Positions 45,708 to 57,645 of a stretch of 64,000 nucleotides of DNA are shown here, piece after piece. The notes under the pieces were generated by a model. That model was not told the DNA's origin. It saw only the letters and a program-made list of their open reading frames with translations, and searched no databases. Location of the stretch: assembly GCA_020809705.1 (NCBI GenBank), contig CP085825.1, positions 4,278,001 to 4,342,000 of the forward strand, given 5' to 3'. Every line of letters begins with the position of its first letter. The stretch's first letter is position 1. The DNA comes from Calonectria ilicicola. Lineage: Eukaryota; Ascomycota; Sordariomycetes; Hypocreales; Nectriaceae. The position numbers and the translations under genes were made by a program.

Positions 45708-47980
45708 TCACGGCTTATAGACTGTATTGGCAAGGATGAACATACTTGGCGCATCCTTCCTTGCCGTTGCCTGCCCGCGAGGTGAAGTTGGTGTGACACT
45801 TGATGTGCCACTGGTAGTATCCGTCTTAATATCCGTCTTTGAGGCCTCACCGCTTGTCTCCGATCCGCCGTTGAGCAGCTCATGGCTCCGCTGGCGGTTC
45901 AGGGCGATCCGCTTCCCCTCGGGAAGCATCTCATCAGGAGCCAAGCAAGAGGTTGAAAGGTTTGCCGTTTTGCTCATTCTAGTAATCTCGTTTTCAACAT
46001 CGGCGAGAAGAGCGTAAACATCGTCACCAGCGTAGACGCGGATGCTTTCAACATCCACACGCTTCAGCACGCCCTGGCTTGTAACTCGGTCCTCATACTT
46101 GCTCTCCTCCTTTACGTCCTCAATGAAAGAGTCTCGTTCCAAGATTGTGCTGGGAACAGAGGCGACAGAGCGTGGAGGGGAGGCAGGCTTTTCCTCCATG
46201 GCCATAGGGATGAACGACTGCTTAGAAGGGCTCCTGGGTGGCGTGGTAATGTTACCAATACCCGATGAAGCAGTTGAACCCACTGACTGCGGGCCCGCCT
46301 CCAGGGGAGGGGAAATGCCGCCAACCGAAAGGGTTGCAGCAGCAGCAACGTGTTCCAGAAGCTTTTGACGGACTCGCATGCGGCGGTTCTCGGCTTGCTC
46401 CAGCTTGTTGACCCAGTCGTCGATGGATGCATCCAGCTCAGCCAGAGCTTCTTCCTGTCTGAGCATAGACTCGTGGCTAAACTTGACCATTCGCGGGGAT
46501 CGTAGGTACTGGCAAATTCTAGAGTGGAGATTGCGGCGGCCAACACGGAGTGAGTGATAAGTCCGTCGGAGGTATTCGGTTCTCTCATCGAGGTGTCGAA
46601 GTTCCTGTTAATGTCAGTGCACTGTTTCGTACATATCCACGTGCTGAACTAACCCTGGAGAGTAGCTCAACATCAGCAGGTCTGAGGATCTCAAATCGCT
46701 CAGCCTGTGCCACAGCTTGTTGGTGAAGAAAACGAATTTCGCTGTCGGTTAATCTCTCAGCTGCCTCAGATAGCTTGATTCCTTCAGGTAGTTTCTCAAG
46801 GGCCTGTTGGGGCTGAGTTACACCCTGGTCAGCACTGCTCCTTCTCCTCGATTCAGATCGGTGGATAATGGGCCCTGTGTTGTTGTTGCGGCTTGTAGAT
46901 CTCTTCTTTGGTCGGCCTCTGTCAAGGAGTCGTCCCTCCTCTGGAATGGTTGGTTCAGATCCACCCCTAATATGGCCTTGTGCTGAAGCAGACCGCTCGT
47001 AAGTGACAGGTGGTGTGCAGCGCCCATCCCAGGGCTTAGGGGAGGCTGTGCGGGACTCCGCGAAAGGCGCCGATACTGGGGTGGGAATGGTGGCAGTGGA
47101 TGCACCAGTAGTAGATGCCGACTTTGGGGAGCTGAGATCCGGTAACGACGAACTGGGTGTGCTTAGTGAGGTTCGGCTTCGTGGTGAGAAGTCAGCACGG
47201 TCCTGTCTGAGAGATTCGTTCCTGGCTGGGAAGTTGCTGAGGGATTGCTGTCTTCGAAGGCGAGGCATGGCAAACTCTGATTTGGGGATCGTAAGAGGAG
47301 TGAGTTGCTTTGGTGAGAGTGGGCCCATTGAGGCCCTTGAGTAACGGGACTCTGCTACGGGGGAGAGAATCTCCGAGATTTCATCATCACTGTCGTAGAA
47401 GAATGTGTCGGTTAAGTGATGCTTTCGTGTGCTGTTTCCTGGAGCACTGTTTGACCGCTCATGAAAAGGCAGTCGCCCGGGAATAGTAGCTATTTGAAGT
47501 CAGCATCCGGTTCATAGAAGTAGGTTTATTGGTGAAGCATACGAGAGTCCATGGCAACTTCATGCACGGTAGTCATGGGTCCCAGGTCTGGAACACTGAC
47601 TTTTCGACGTCTTGTGTTGAGTCTCTTCATGGATCCGTTTCCAGATGTCTGTTGTTGCTGTTCGGGTGTGATGGCTGGTAGAGGCTTCTCAACGTCCACT
47701 GTCTTGTTGGCGTTGTTATTTAGCACCGGGAGTTTTCTTTCCTTGGGAAAAAGCTGGTATTTGCGCTGGGGTTCAGGCTGCATCCTCCAGGTGAATGGCT
47801 TCTCTGGTGGAGGTGTTGGAGCCTGCGTGCAGTGAAGATGGTCAATAACGGTTCTCATATTCATGCTCATGGTGGTTGGGTGTTTCAATTTCATACCGAA
47901 TCAGCAGCAGGGTGGTGCGAGGTCTGCTTTGATATATGGCTGATGTCGAGATCGACAAGATAATTGGCAATGTGAGCCAT
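45708..47980 (-). CDS. septation-domain (Usp/UDS-like) coiled-coil protein
   Basis: Four exons: 47980-47897, 47822-47543, 47489-46654 and 46604-45708, giving 698 residues. Introns are 74, 53 and 49 nt with GTATGA, GTATGC and GTTAGT donors. The start MAHIANYLVDLDISHISKQT was chosen because exon 1 joins in phase to APTPPPEKPFTW. Residues 30-370 are Ser/Pro/Arg-rich and disordered. A conserved helical core (about 375-530) includes LTDSEIRFLHQQAVAQAERF, RADVELLSR-type joins, LRVGRRNLHSRICQYLRSPR and ASIDDWVNKLEQAENRRMRV. I associate this core with fungal proteins annotated as up-regulated during septation, by recall. The C terminus is Ser/Thr-rich with an acidic patch. No membrane segments. A role in cytokinesis or septum formation is inferred from the family name only. 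Confidence 0.75.
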
Positions 47981-48675
47981 TGTGTCGAAACGACACCGAT
48001 GGGTGCACTGATCAAGGTCAAGGGAACGCAAAGTGTCAGAGATGTTGGGGCCGGCTCGGGATAGCAGTGCCGCTGAAGTCGGAATGGATGCAACCGTGGA
48101 GTGGCACGTTTCGGGTCGGGATGGTCGTGGGAACAAAATGCGACGTCGATACCTGGAGATGGAGGATATATAACAGTAACAGAACAATAGAAGAGGAGGC
48201 GGGATGAAACTTCAAACCAACTGCCAAGCTATCAAATCCCAAAGAAGATGGACCTGTTCGCTTATATCTGGGCACCGCGGTCGAAGGAGACATGGGAAGT
48301 CTGTAAGGCAAGTGGCCCGTTCCTTAGCCACTGGGCCCTTGTCCCTGGCAATCTGAGGTGCCCCTGCTCAAGGGCACCCACCAGGCCAGGACAGGGGGCT
48401 GCTGAGTCTCAAAAGCATCGAGAAGCTTTTGCACGGACAGCCTGAGACAAGACCACGGGACATGGTGGTGGAGGGGGCCATGCTGGCTAGTGACACTGCG
48501 ACTCCCTAGGCCAAAGAGGGCCCAGGGTCGGGGCATGGTAGAATGGGGATACCACCCGGCGAGGGCAGGGTGCCTTGGAGGAGCCTGTCAGAAGCTGCGG
48601 TTGACCGGTTTTGTCGGTTGCTGCCTCCCACCGGCGGACTGATACATTGGCTTCTGTGATCGTCTGCCTCCCTGG

Positions 48676-48720
48676 CCCTCGCCCTCATCCACGCCCTCGC
48701 CCTCATCCACGCCCTCACAC
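48676..48720. repeat. 18-base tandem repeat
   Basis: Two exact copies of CCCTCGCCCTCATCCACG followed by a partial third copy, in a C-rich stretch. Confidence 0.85.
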
Positions 48721-51700
48721 TCACCCTGGCCTGGCCCCCTCCCCTCCCCTCCCCAGCCCTGGCCTTCTCCCTCTCCCTCTATCCCTCTCTATTGCTTGCC
48801 CTTGTCCTCGCTCGCCCTTCTTCTACCTCTTTCCGCTCGCTCCACACCTATCCCATCCAGGGACTCAAGTGCATGCCAAGATGCGTCGCGCGAGAGAGAA
48901 CGGCGTCCTCTGGGGCGGCCCTGGGCCCCGTTGGCGCTAGCTTGAGCACGGAGAGGAGCACGGCCGGCCCCACCATGACGCGCGACCACGGACTCCTTGC
49001 TGCTATTCTGGACCATCTTAACTCGTTCAGCACTCGACGGCGTTGTTAGACTGTTCGGTCGTAGGCTCGTGCCATTTCACCACCTCTTTGGTTGGTGGTT
49101 TTCATACGAGCCGGATGCACGGTTCAGACGATCCATGACAGGCGCCAGGAAACAGTGCAAAGAGGACATGTAGGTCCGACTTGAGAGGAAGGGCCTGCTG
49201 TTGCTCTATGTCCCGGATGCCACGATCTGAATCCCCCCAATAGGACGGGTCGGTTCCCGGCCCGTCACCTAAATGTCCTAAGTCGCCGGCCAGAAAGAGA
49301 TGGCTATGTACGCCTCGTTGATGCACGGACTATTGCATGTAGTGTCGCGTTTCATCGGGAGCCATTGCCACGGAAGAAGGGAGATGACATGAAAACCTTC
49401 ATGTCGATCCAGACACATCAGACTACGTTGCCTCGGATGAGGCCTGTGCAGGAGACTGTGTGTTCCAATTGAGTCTGCGCTGCGTCACCAGCAACTCTCT
49501 TGTGTATTGCTTTTTTCTATTTTGACTTTTTTTTCTTCTGGGTCTATTTCAACCCGATTACAACAAGGCGACATGCACGTTCCAGTCTTGGCAACGCGAG
49601 CCATTCATCAAATCCTCAGCTAGCATACGCGTCGAGAAAGCAAAAGGGTCAAAGAACAACACATTTGCCACTGGCTATATTAAAATGCTCATACATGATA
49701 CTGGAATTCGTGCGCACAATTTGGTGACTCCAAGCGTGGCAATACGATCGACAGCCTCCCGCCAGGGTGCTCCGGCGATCCAAACGCCGCAAAGGCCCCG
49801 AACTTGCAAGGGAATAGTAAATAATGAGACACAAACTGTCATATCAGCAAGAAAAAAAAAAGCGTAGTTCTATTTTTTGCTTTGCTTTTCTCTTCTTTTC
49901 TTTGCCCTTCTTGCTTTTTGCGTGTCAAGTAAACGTCATGACTCTGTTTATTCCCCTCGGCTTGCAAACTTCCCCGCAGGCATCCCACCACCTTGGTTGA
50001 GCAACGGTACCAAACTTGATTTGGTCAACCCCCTCGCGACAACTCACTCCTCCACCACCAAAGCCAACATCACCTAGTAACTCGGTCTCAATCCGAATAC
50101 GCCTCGCGATTGGATTCTCACCTGCGTCAGCACTATCACCTATCGAGTCCTGGCTTTATTTTCTGTGTTGTTTTGCTTCTGGAACAAACCACCATGCTCA
50201 ATGCGTCCATATGCCCGATGCCAGTACCAGTGACACCAACAGAGATGCACCATGACAAGGTAGCTTCTTTTTCACCTAGATCTCGACGCAACCCCCGCTA
50301 TACAGCTCCTCTATTGGTGCACACCTCCGTCTCATCTTGTCTCGCGCGATTCATCTCTCTTTCTTCTCCAATGCCGAACTCCTTTTTTTTTTCTTTTTTT
50401 TTTTCCTCGGGCTTACGTCGCCCCTTACCATTAAGTCGTATCGCCTCATTGCACCGTGGATCTCATTGAACTTTCAGAACTGTGGCCCGAGTCGAACGAC
50501 GGCGTTTTGTCATGTCAAAGACTCCCGATAACCTTACACTTCAAGCGATATCTTAGTATTCTATTGACATGCCCCCCGGTTGCTCCGTTCTTGCCGTCCG
50601 GATAATGGAACCGTCCAGGGATGTCAACGCCATCAGGGGATCCGTATGCCTCCGTACCCATGCCGGCGGTCTCACCCCTGGCTCGCCACGTCTTTTTTTT
50701 TTTTCCTCGCAAAGTCCTAGGATCCAATCCCCACAGGACAATAGCAACCCGTATCCGAGCCATCACAGAGGTAAGCGATGGGTCTCCTCCTCGTCTAGTT
50801 AGCGGCGAGGCAAAAGTCGCCTCCAGAAGGGTTGGGAGCTAGACCCTTCGATCTACCTTCACATGACCGTGATTGGAACTCGGTAACACTCGACCGTCTT
50901 CACCCGCTGCACTCCAATGGTGATAGTGACACCTTTTGATACGTGGACGAGAAGAGGGAGGGCACCCTAGTTCAAATTACATCTCATCACCTCTTCACAA
51001 GCTTGCACCTATGATGTTTGCGTGGAATTCTGACCCATCTCACAATTACGCCCGACTGATACGTGTAACTCGAGTACCACCCTAGAATCTTTTCATCCTT
51101 CCTCCCAGTCCGTGTGGGGTCGCTGTTCGTGAGACAAGATGACTTAGCGAACAGGAGTTTACAGTTACGTCCCGGATACTTGTCATGGTCAGCCCCAAGT
51201 TCCGCGAAGCGAGTCGCTCTCAAACACCGGCGCTGCTTGACCTCGACCACCTTCCCGGAACCGACGGTTACTGTACCAAGGAGACGGCAAAGCGACATGC
51301 AAGGCGGAGAATTTTATTCAATGAAATCTATCTGCCTTTGTGCGGATTCTCACGCATGCCAACGTGCAGGTGGCTCCTGTTTTGTGATGGCTTCGCAAAC
51401 GAAACAAGACTCGCTCACTCCGCGTTTGATGATGATGATGACTATCCGCTGCGGCCATAATGCAGCCAATCTCGGTCCTAACAACTCGGTCACATCGAAC
51501 CGGGGGCTCACTGGAATTTGCCATCAAATCAACCATTGACCGTCATATTCTGCTGCCCTGGTCGTTATCTGCTGCGAACCGTGTCAATAACTCAATATCG
51601 GCGTCGCTATATCACATCACATACCCAGAAGGGATATATTCCCCCCAGCGATCAATTAGCCACGCGAAGGTTGAGTCCGTCCGAGATGACAAACGAAACG

Positions 51701-53524
51701 TGGGCCAGCGACTTTAGAAAATTACCGAAAAGAGCTCTCCAATGGCTCGTTCCGGAAGGCGGGCATTGTGACAATCACGACGCTTGCCAACGGTGAGGCT
51801 GCATCTTCCGAGGTTAGCTAGTAGTAGCCCCCATGCACCGCAAGACTCAGATATTTGTCCCATGCTCGCACCTATCAAATGACTGGATTGTTTCGTCCCC
51901 GTCAAGTTTGACAAGTCGACAGCCATTTTAGTCCCAACTCCTGTTCAATTTTGGTTGGTGTCTCTCCGCGTCCGAGTCTAGAACTGAACCCGGCCGAAAG
52001 AGAGCAGGGGTCCAGTTCGATTAGGCTATAGTTCCCTGAAGTATATCATCACTCGCATCTGGGCAGCCAGGGTTTTCTGACCTGGATGCCTGGATCAGGC
52101 CCTTCGTCGCCATTGGCGGCCCCTGCGTTAGACTAACGGTCGGGAACCCCACAGCGCGCACTCACACCGTCACCACCGTCGAACGGCGCCTGCTGGCTTC
52201 GGTTTCGTGGGGTGATGTTTGCCTCACCATGGCTCTTTCGCAGCTGGACTGGGCAAAATAACCGTTGCGGTGCATTTTTCGTCCGAAGACCGGTTGCCAC
52301 GCTCCCCTATAATCACTGGGCTCCCGATGGGTACTTAGGTGTTTCCCAAACCAGCCACCCGGAAACTTTCCATGGCAAGCTTGTGATAGCCTGCGGGGTA
52401 GAAACAGTGTTTCATTGATCATGCACAAAAAAATGTGACCAGTATGCCAAGGTGATTGTGTTGATAACATTCCAAAAGATCCTGCAAGCACGCTCTGCTA
52501 CAGCACAAAAACCGGGGGTCGTCGGTAACCAAGCGGGATATTGATGCAAGACCCCACCCGGCTGGCTGTGTGTGCATCTTTGAAGCACAAGGAGCGAAAG
52601 GGGGGGAAGGATGCAACACATCCAAGTTTCACAAAATACACGTTTTATTCACAAAATACTCCGTGGATGTAACCCTACAACCTGGATACAAAGCCGAAGG
52701 ATTCGATATGCAAGCACAAAACGACGTCTCAGATTGTCGCAGATGCCACTCGTGTTCCCACAAGACTCTCGCAGACGGCATAAGACCGCAGCTAAGGACC
52801 TTTCGGGGCATTTCTTTTCGACAAGGTTGTTGACGGCAAGCTAGCAGATTAAGGGTGATGACTGTGTGGCTGTGTGCGTAGATTCCGACACCGCAGACCG
52901 AGCCATGAGGCATGAACATCACTCATCTCGTAAATGCTCATGTTGATTGATAACCACAAACCTGACACATTCCACAGAAGGCGCACGCAGCAAGAAATGG
53001 ACTGGGTGCCAATACGAGATGGCCATAGCAGGAAGTGAGGGACGTAAGCAATGCGCCTGAGCACAGATCACGAGTTGCAGTTAGACCAACGCGCTTCCGA
53101 TCTGCGCACACGCCGACTGAGGTTCACCGTTCTTTTGTCGAGATCAGAAGATCTTCACTTAGTTTGAAATATTAGGCTCCTAATCAGGACGAATGAAGAC
53201 TCGTGTGGCATTATACTAGATCCAGGAATTGGTGTTGGAAGCGGGCCCATCATCAAGCACAAGCAAGACGCTATCGCACATGAAACAAGTCAAACTAGTC
53301 TTGCGAAAATAGTGTAAGATCTAATAAACGATTAATCATCTAGTCCCTTTTCTCAGTGGGGGAGACGAGAGAGAAAAAGAAAAATAGAATCTTGTCATAT
53401 TTTCGTTAAGCCTCGCTTGACAAAGTTCCAAAAACTATCATCACAATATTTGTCTGCATATGGAATGAGGTTGAGGATGGGGAAACAATGGCACACGGTG
53501 CCCATCAACATACTCGGCACAGTC

Positions 53525-53532
53525 TCACGTGA
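53525..53532. promoter_or_regulatory. TCACGTGA palindrome upstream of aminopeptidase gene
   Basis: A perfect 8-base E-box palindrome 115 bases before the ATG at 53647. Same sequence as the site upstream of SUB1. Confidence 0.45.
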
Positions 53533-53646
53533 CTTGCCCAATTAGGCATCTCGCAGACCGCCCGCACTGCTATCTGTGACGTGGTGTGGTGTAACTAGTT
53601 AGCTGTGGGATTTAGGTAATCCAGCTTCTGAGGTGCCTTCCTGCTC

Positions 53647-55768
53647 ATGTCGTGGCTTTCAATCTTCAAGAGGCCATTCATTCCTCGAACCTCACAAACC
53701 ACCATCACAAACAATCTGAGACGGAGCTTCGCAACAGTCAACATGCCTAATCGGGATCCCAGCACGCTGTCCAACTACGGCGCTTGGCGTACCAAGCATA
53801 CAACTGCCGATTTCAAGATCGACTTTGAGGACAAGTGCCTCAAGGGATCAGTGACGTTGCAGCTCGAGTCCCAGACTGACAACCAGAGCAAGGAGATCGT
53901 TTTGGACACTAGATATGTTGACGTCTCGTCCGTGAGCGTCAATTCCATCAAGCCCAACTGGGAGCTGAAGGACTTTGTTGCCCCTCTCGGTGCCCCTCTT
54001 CACGTGTCCGTACCTGAGGGTGCAGCCAAGGGCGAGATTGTCAATCTCGCCATCAACCTCAAAACCACTAGCAAGTGCACCGCTCTCCAGTGGCTCACCC
54101 CGGCTCAGACGTCCAACAAGAAGCACCCGTACATGTTCTCCCAATGTCAGGCCATCAACGCTCGATCCATCTTCCCATGCCAGGATACCCCCGACGTCAA
54201 GTCGACTTTCACCTTTAAGCTTGCATCTACTCTGCCCGTTGTTGCCAGCGGTGTCCCGGTCGGTGATCACAACGCTACGCCCGGGGTCGAGAAGCTCTAT
54301 CACTTTGAGCAAAAGGTCCCTATTCCATCCTACCTCTTCGCTGTGGCTTCTGGTGACATTGCTACTGCCCCAATTGGACCCCGTAGCGTGGTAGCTACTG
54401 GTCCCAATGAGTTGAAAGGCTGCCAATGGGAACTGGAGCGAGACATGGAAAAGTTCATGGAGGTTGCAGAGAAGCTCGTCTTCCCGTACAAGTGGGGAGA
54501 GTACAACGTCCTTGTCCTGCCTCCTAGTTTCCCTTACGGAGGTCGGTCTCGTCCAATATACGTTGAGTGATGAATCAGACTAATTACGATGACAGGCATG
54601 GAAAACCCTGTTTACACATTTGCTACCCCCACCATCATCAGTGGTGACCGCCAGAACGTCGATGTCATCGCCCATGAGCTGAGCCACAGCTGGAGCGGCA
54701 ACCTGGTGTCCAACGCAAGCTGGGAGCACTTGTAAGCTTTTAAACTGCCTCCAACGGTGAACAAAGATGAGCTGATATTCTTCAGTTGGTTGAACGAGGG
54801 CTGGACCATGTATCTTGAACGTCGTATTCAAGGTGTTATCCATGGTGATGCCGAGTTCCATTTCTCCGCCATCATCGGATGGAGCGACCTTGGTAAGTAC
54901 TACATTCGTAACTTTGCAGAGCGATTCTAACAAAGGTGTGCAGAGGATGCCGTGAATCTCTTCGGCAAGGATCACGAGTACACTAAGCTAATCATCAAGC
55001 ATGACGGCGTTGATCCAGAGGATGTCTACAGCACCGTGGCCTACGAGAAGGGATTCCATTTCCTCTACTACCTCGAGCGCGTTGTCGGCCGTGAAAACTT
55101 TGACAAGTTCATTCCTCACTACTTCACCAAGTGGTCTGAGAAGTCTCTTGACTCGTTCGACTTCAAGGACACGTTCCTTGAATTCTTCAACAGTTCCGGC
55201 AATGACGAAATCAAGCAAAAGATCGCAGAGATTGACTGGAACGACAAGTTCTACAGCCCTGGTCTCCCTCCTAAGCCAGTATTTGATACCACACTGGCAA
55301 ACATGTGCTACGAACTGGCAAGCAAGTGGAAGGATGTGGTGAGTATTCACTTCTTGATTGACAAAACTCGTCGCTAATATCTGAAAAAAGAACTACAAGC
55401 CCAGCCCCGGCGATGTTGAGAAATTTACCGCCAACCAAAAGATTGTCTTCTTGGCTGAGGTTCAGCAGAGCGGTCCGCTCACTCCCGAGCGATCTCAGGC
55501 CATGGCTGAGGCATATCAGCTCACTGCATCTCAGAATGTTGAGATCCTGTCGGCATACTACCTCGTGGCTCTGAAGGCCCAGGATACTTCCTGCTACTCG
55601 GGTGTTGCAGAACTTCTCGGACGAGTCGGTCGCATGAAGTTCGTGCGACCGCTTTTCCGTGAATTGAACAAGGTTGACAGGCAACTTGCGTTGGACACGT
55701 TCGAAAAGAACAAGGACTTCTACCACCCTATCTGCAAGGGCATGGTTCAAAAAGACTTGGGACTCTAA
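53647..55768 (+). CDS. leukotriene A4 hydrolase-type M1 aminopeptidase
   Basis: Five exons: 53647-54541, 54596-54731, 54786-54892, 54944-55338 and 55391-55768, giving 636 residues. Introns are 51-54 nt with GTCGGT, GTAAGC, GTAAGT and GTGAGT donors. The first ATG adds an Arg/Ser/Thr-rich, acid-free 32-residue leader ([20 protein letters not shown] onward) that looks mitochondrial. An internal [18 protein letters not shown], gives the usual start. The substrate-binding GGMEN is created by intron 1 splicing. The zinc motif is [10 protein letters not shown] with Glu in [13 protein letters not shown], 18 residues after HELSH. The C-terminal helical LTA4H domain ends MVQKDLGL. The yeast homologue cleaves N-terminal residues and has weak epoxide hydrolase activity. 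Its stop is 54 bases from that of the convergent DUF952 gene. Confidence 0.95.
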
Positions 55769-55801
55769 ATCAAATATCGATTGAGCATACCATTGTAATC
55801 A

Positions 55802-55807
55802 AATAAA
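55802..55807 (+). terminator. AATAAA polyadenylation signal
   Basis: An AATAAA 33 bases after the aminopeptidase stop. Cleavage 10-30 bases further would place the 3' end inside the convergent DUF952 gene. Confidence 0.5.
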
Positions 55808-55822
55808 ATTGTGTCTGTCCAT

Positions 55823-56226
55823 CTATTCTAGCCAAGTCGAATCCTTCATGACATCAGCCCACCATTCTCCATCTGGCCTGTCGAATTGTTGAACTGAGTC
55901 CAGATTATCTAACCCAAAATTGCCGTACAGGTGGGGGAAGCCACCCTCCCATTTCGTAGCTGAGCTAAAGTCGCTGAAACGCAGCTTTGCTATCCAAAGA
56001 GTCGAGTGGTTGTCGAAGAATAGATCAGCTGTGTTGGGAGCCTGGCATTTCCTGTTAGTGAGGGATATCCAAGACTGTGGTGGTTACCCACCTGGGCTGC
56101 AGTGCTGAGGTGGACAAAGCCATCATCCGCGTCAAGCTTCGACAAGGGAAACTCCTTGGGGAACGGCTCTGGGGGAGCCTCGGAAAATATCTTGTATACG
56201 AATTGAGGAGATTGGTCGGTCGTCAT
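55823..56226 (-). CDS. DUF952 family protein
   Basis: Two exons, 56226-56092 and 56041-55823 (50-nt intron, GTGGGT donor), giving 117 residues. A nearer acceptor after CTAACAG would hit an early stop, so the second one, GCCAG, is used. The protein has FVYKIFSEAPPEPFPKEFPL, the hallmark DGFVHLSTAAQ followed by APNTADLFF, then LRFSDFSSATKWEGGFPHLY and GNFGLD. This matches bacterial and fungal DUF952 proteins (COG3502-type), small soluble proteins of unknown activity. His in FVHLS and in FPHLYG is conserved in the family as I recall it. The last residues, WWADVMKDSTWLE, overlap the expected 3' end of the opposite transcript. Confidence 0.9.
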
Positions 56227-57161
56227 TTTGAATATGGTATTCCGTTGGAAGCTAGAAAAAAGGAGAAATAACTCGGGGGCACAGGATAGTGAGGCTGATG
56301 ATCCCCTCAGCAATGTCGCAATGTGCGCCGAGGAGAAGCTTCACGATTGGCTGCAAGCGCGCATGACTCCACTCGGCTTGGTTGCTCAAGGACTTCTCCG
56401 CAACAAAGCTCGGGATTTTAGGTTGCGCAACACCGGCGCCGTTCAGGGTGGTAAAGCCAAAATCAAGGATTCTGACTCGGGCCAAAACGTGGCATATAAG
56501 AGCGATCCAGGAACAGAGTTGTGGAGACTTGTATAGAGTGTTAAAAATAATAAATCTCCGGTCAGCTTGTAGGATAGCAACGCCCTGTGCTGAGCTACCT
56601 ATGCATTTAGGTCGTGGCAGTATCCAATCAATGCTCGCGGGTGAATGAATATGCAGTCCAGCTCAGACCCTCCACATGTAAAATGCCTCCCCGCTTTTGT
56701 GCAACTCACCAAACCAAGCATCTTTTGTCTCAGGAGGGCTAAACAAAGCCGCCCATAAGCCCAACAAACCGGAATACAAAGGAACCTGAAAGGAAGTACC
56801 AGGTAAGCATTTTGTGGCTTTCCTCGTGACGAGAATAGTGTCTAGCTGTCGTGCCAAAAATGACGACAGATGTAGGGTAGCCATAATATATGGAAGCCCA
56901 CACAGTGCAAATAAGCATAATCGTTCACAAGCTGAGGCTTTAACGAGTTCCCACACTGTGTGAAGGTCACAAGTTCGTGAAGTCGAGACGCAGCATGTGA
57001 AAACTTGCGCTTCTCACCTACAACGCCTCACCGTCCGACTTACTTCTAAGCTGATCTTCCCGGGAGCGGTGAGGGGTAAATGAGGCTCTGCGACCCCCCC
57101 TCAATCTCCCGCGGCCTTGGGTCAATAGGAGACGCTCAACCACGTACTGACGTTGCAAATA
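56227..57161. other. divergent promoter region of DUF952 and TEN1 genes
   Basis: 935 bases between two opposite start codons. No supported gene and no clear core promoter element. G+C is mid-range. Confidence 0.5.
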
Positions 57162-57645
57162 ATGTCTCGAGGCCCTACCCCCTCTCACCTTCAGCTCTTG
57201 TCGACTTTGCCCTCTCGAGCTGTTGGTGAAAAGGTCAGATTTCTTGGGTGGTATGACTACGCTTGACCCCCACGCCCCTGTCGGGTCACCTGCAATCACG
57301 AAAGGGCCTCAATTTTGACAGCTACTGACCGGCATCAGTGTCACGTTTTACTCAACCGAATCCGGCCGTCTATCGCTTGGCCACCTGTATCCAAGGGGAA
57401 CAAACGTCACTGTTCTCGTGGACGTGAACTTGCTTCTGGAATCTCTCACTTCGGAAACGACACGTGTCGGCGAATATGTCAACGTGATAGGTTACATCAC
57501 AGCCAAGCATGAATCTGATACCCTTGGTGGGTTACACCCAGGAACGGCACAGGTCTCGGTCCAAGCCCTCATGCTCTGGTCTACCGGCCCCATGGATATT
57601 CATGAGTATGAAAAGACCTTTGACCTCGGCAAACCCGGAGGTTGA
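57162..57645 (+). CDS. TEN1: Ten1, telomere-capping CST subunit (OB fold)
   Basis: Two exons, 57162-57250 and 57339-57645 (88-nt intron, GTATGA donor, CTGAC branch, ATCAG acceptor), giving 131 residues. The N terminus MSRGPTPSHLQLLSTLPSRA is followed by VGEKVRFLGC, with the final Cys codon made by splicing. Exon 2 reads VTFYSTESGRLSLGHLYP, RGTNVTVLVDVNLLLESLTS, TRVGEYVNVIGYIT and VQALMLWSTGPMDIHEYEKT. This alternation of beta strands and the VGEYVNVIGYIT strand match fungal Ten1 proteins I recall. Ten1 with Stn1 (and Cdc13 or Ctc1) protects telomere ends and aids lagging-strand fill-in. Size fits the family (about 110-160). Convergent with the small gene at 58540. Confidence 0.88.

Larger units (their letters stand above)
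47981..53646. other. 5.7-kb gene-free interval
   Basis: The longest interval of the right half without a supportable gene, lying between two divergent starts. It holds an 18-base tandem repeat at 48676-48720 with a CT/CCCTCC-rich stretch after it, T runs near 50380-50405 and 50694-50704, and otherwise unremarkable mid-G+C sequence. Frames in both strands lack domain signatures. I see no long direct or inverted terminal repeat and no obvious transposase residues. Long promoters or non-coding transcripts are possible. Confidence 0.55.

Noticed and set aside
48611..48940. 109-codon Pro/Arg/His-rich frame
   Set aside because: Produced by the 18-base C-rich tandem repeat.
50540..50860. Possible tRNA-like stretch and other tRNA-like fragments
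   Set aside because: No cloverleaf with a T-loop GGTTCRA and matching acceptor stem could be formed here or elsewhere in the window.
56045..56050. Nearer acceptor (CTAACAG) for the DUF952 intron
   Set aside because: Leads to TGA after eight codons. The acceptor a few bases further keeps the family motif in frame.
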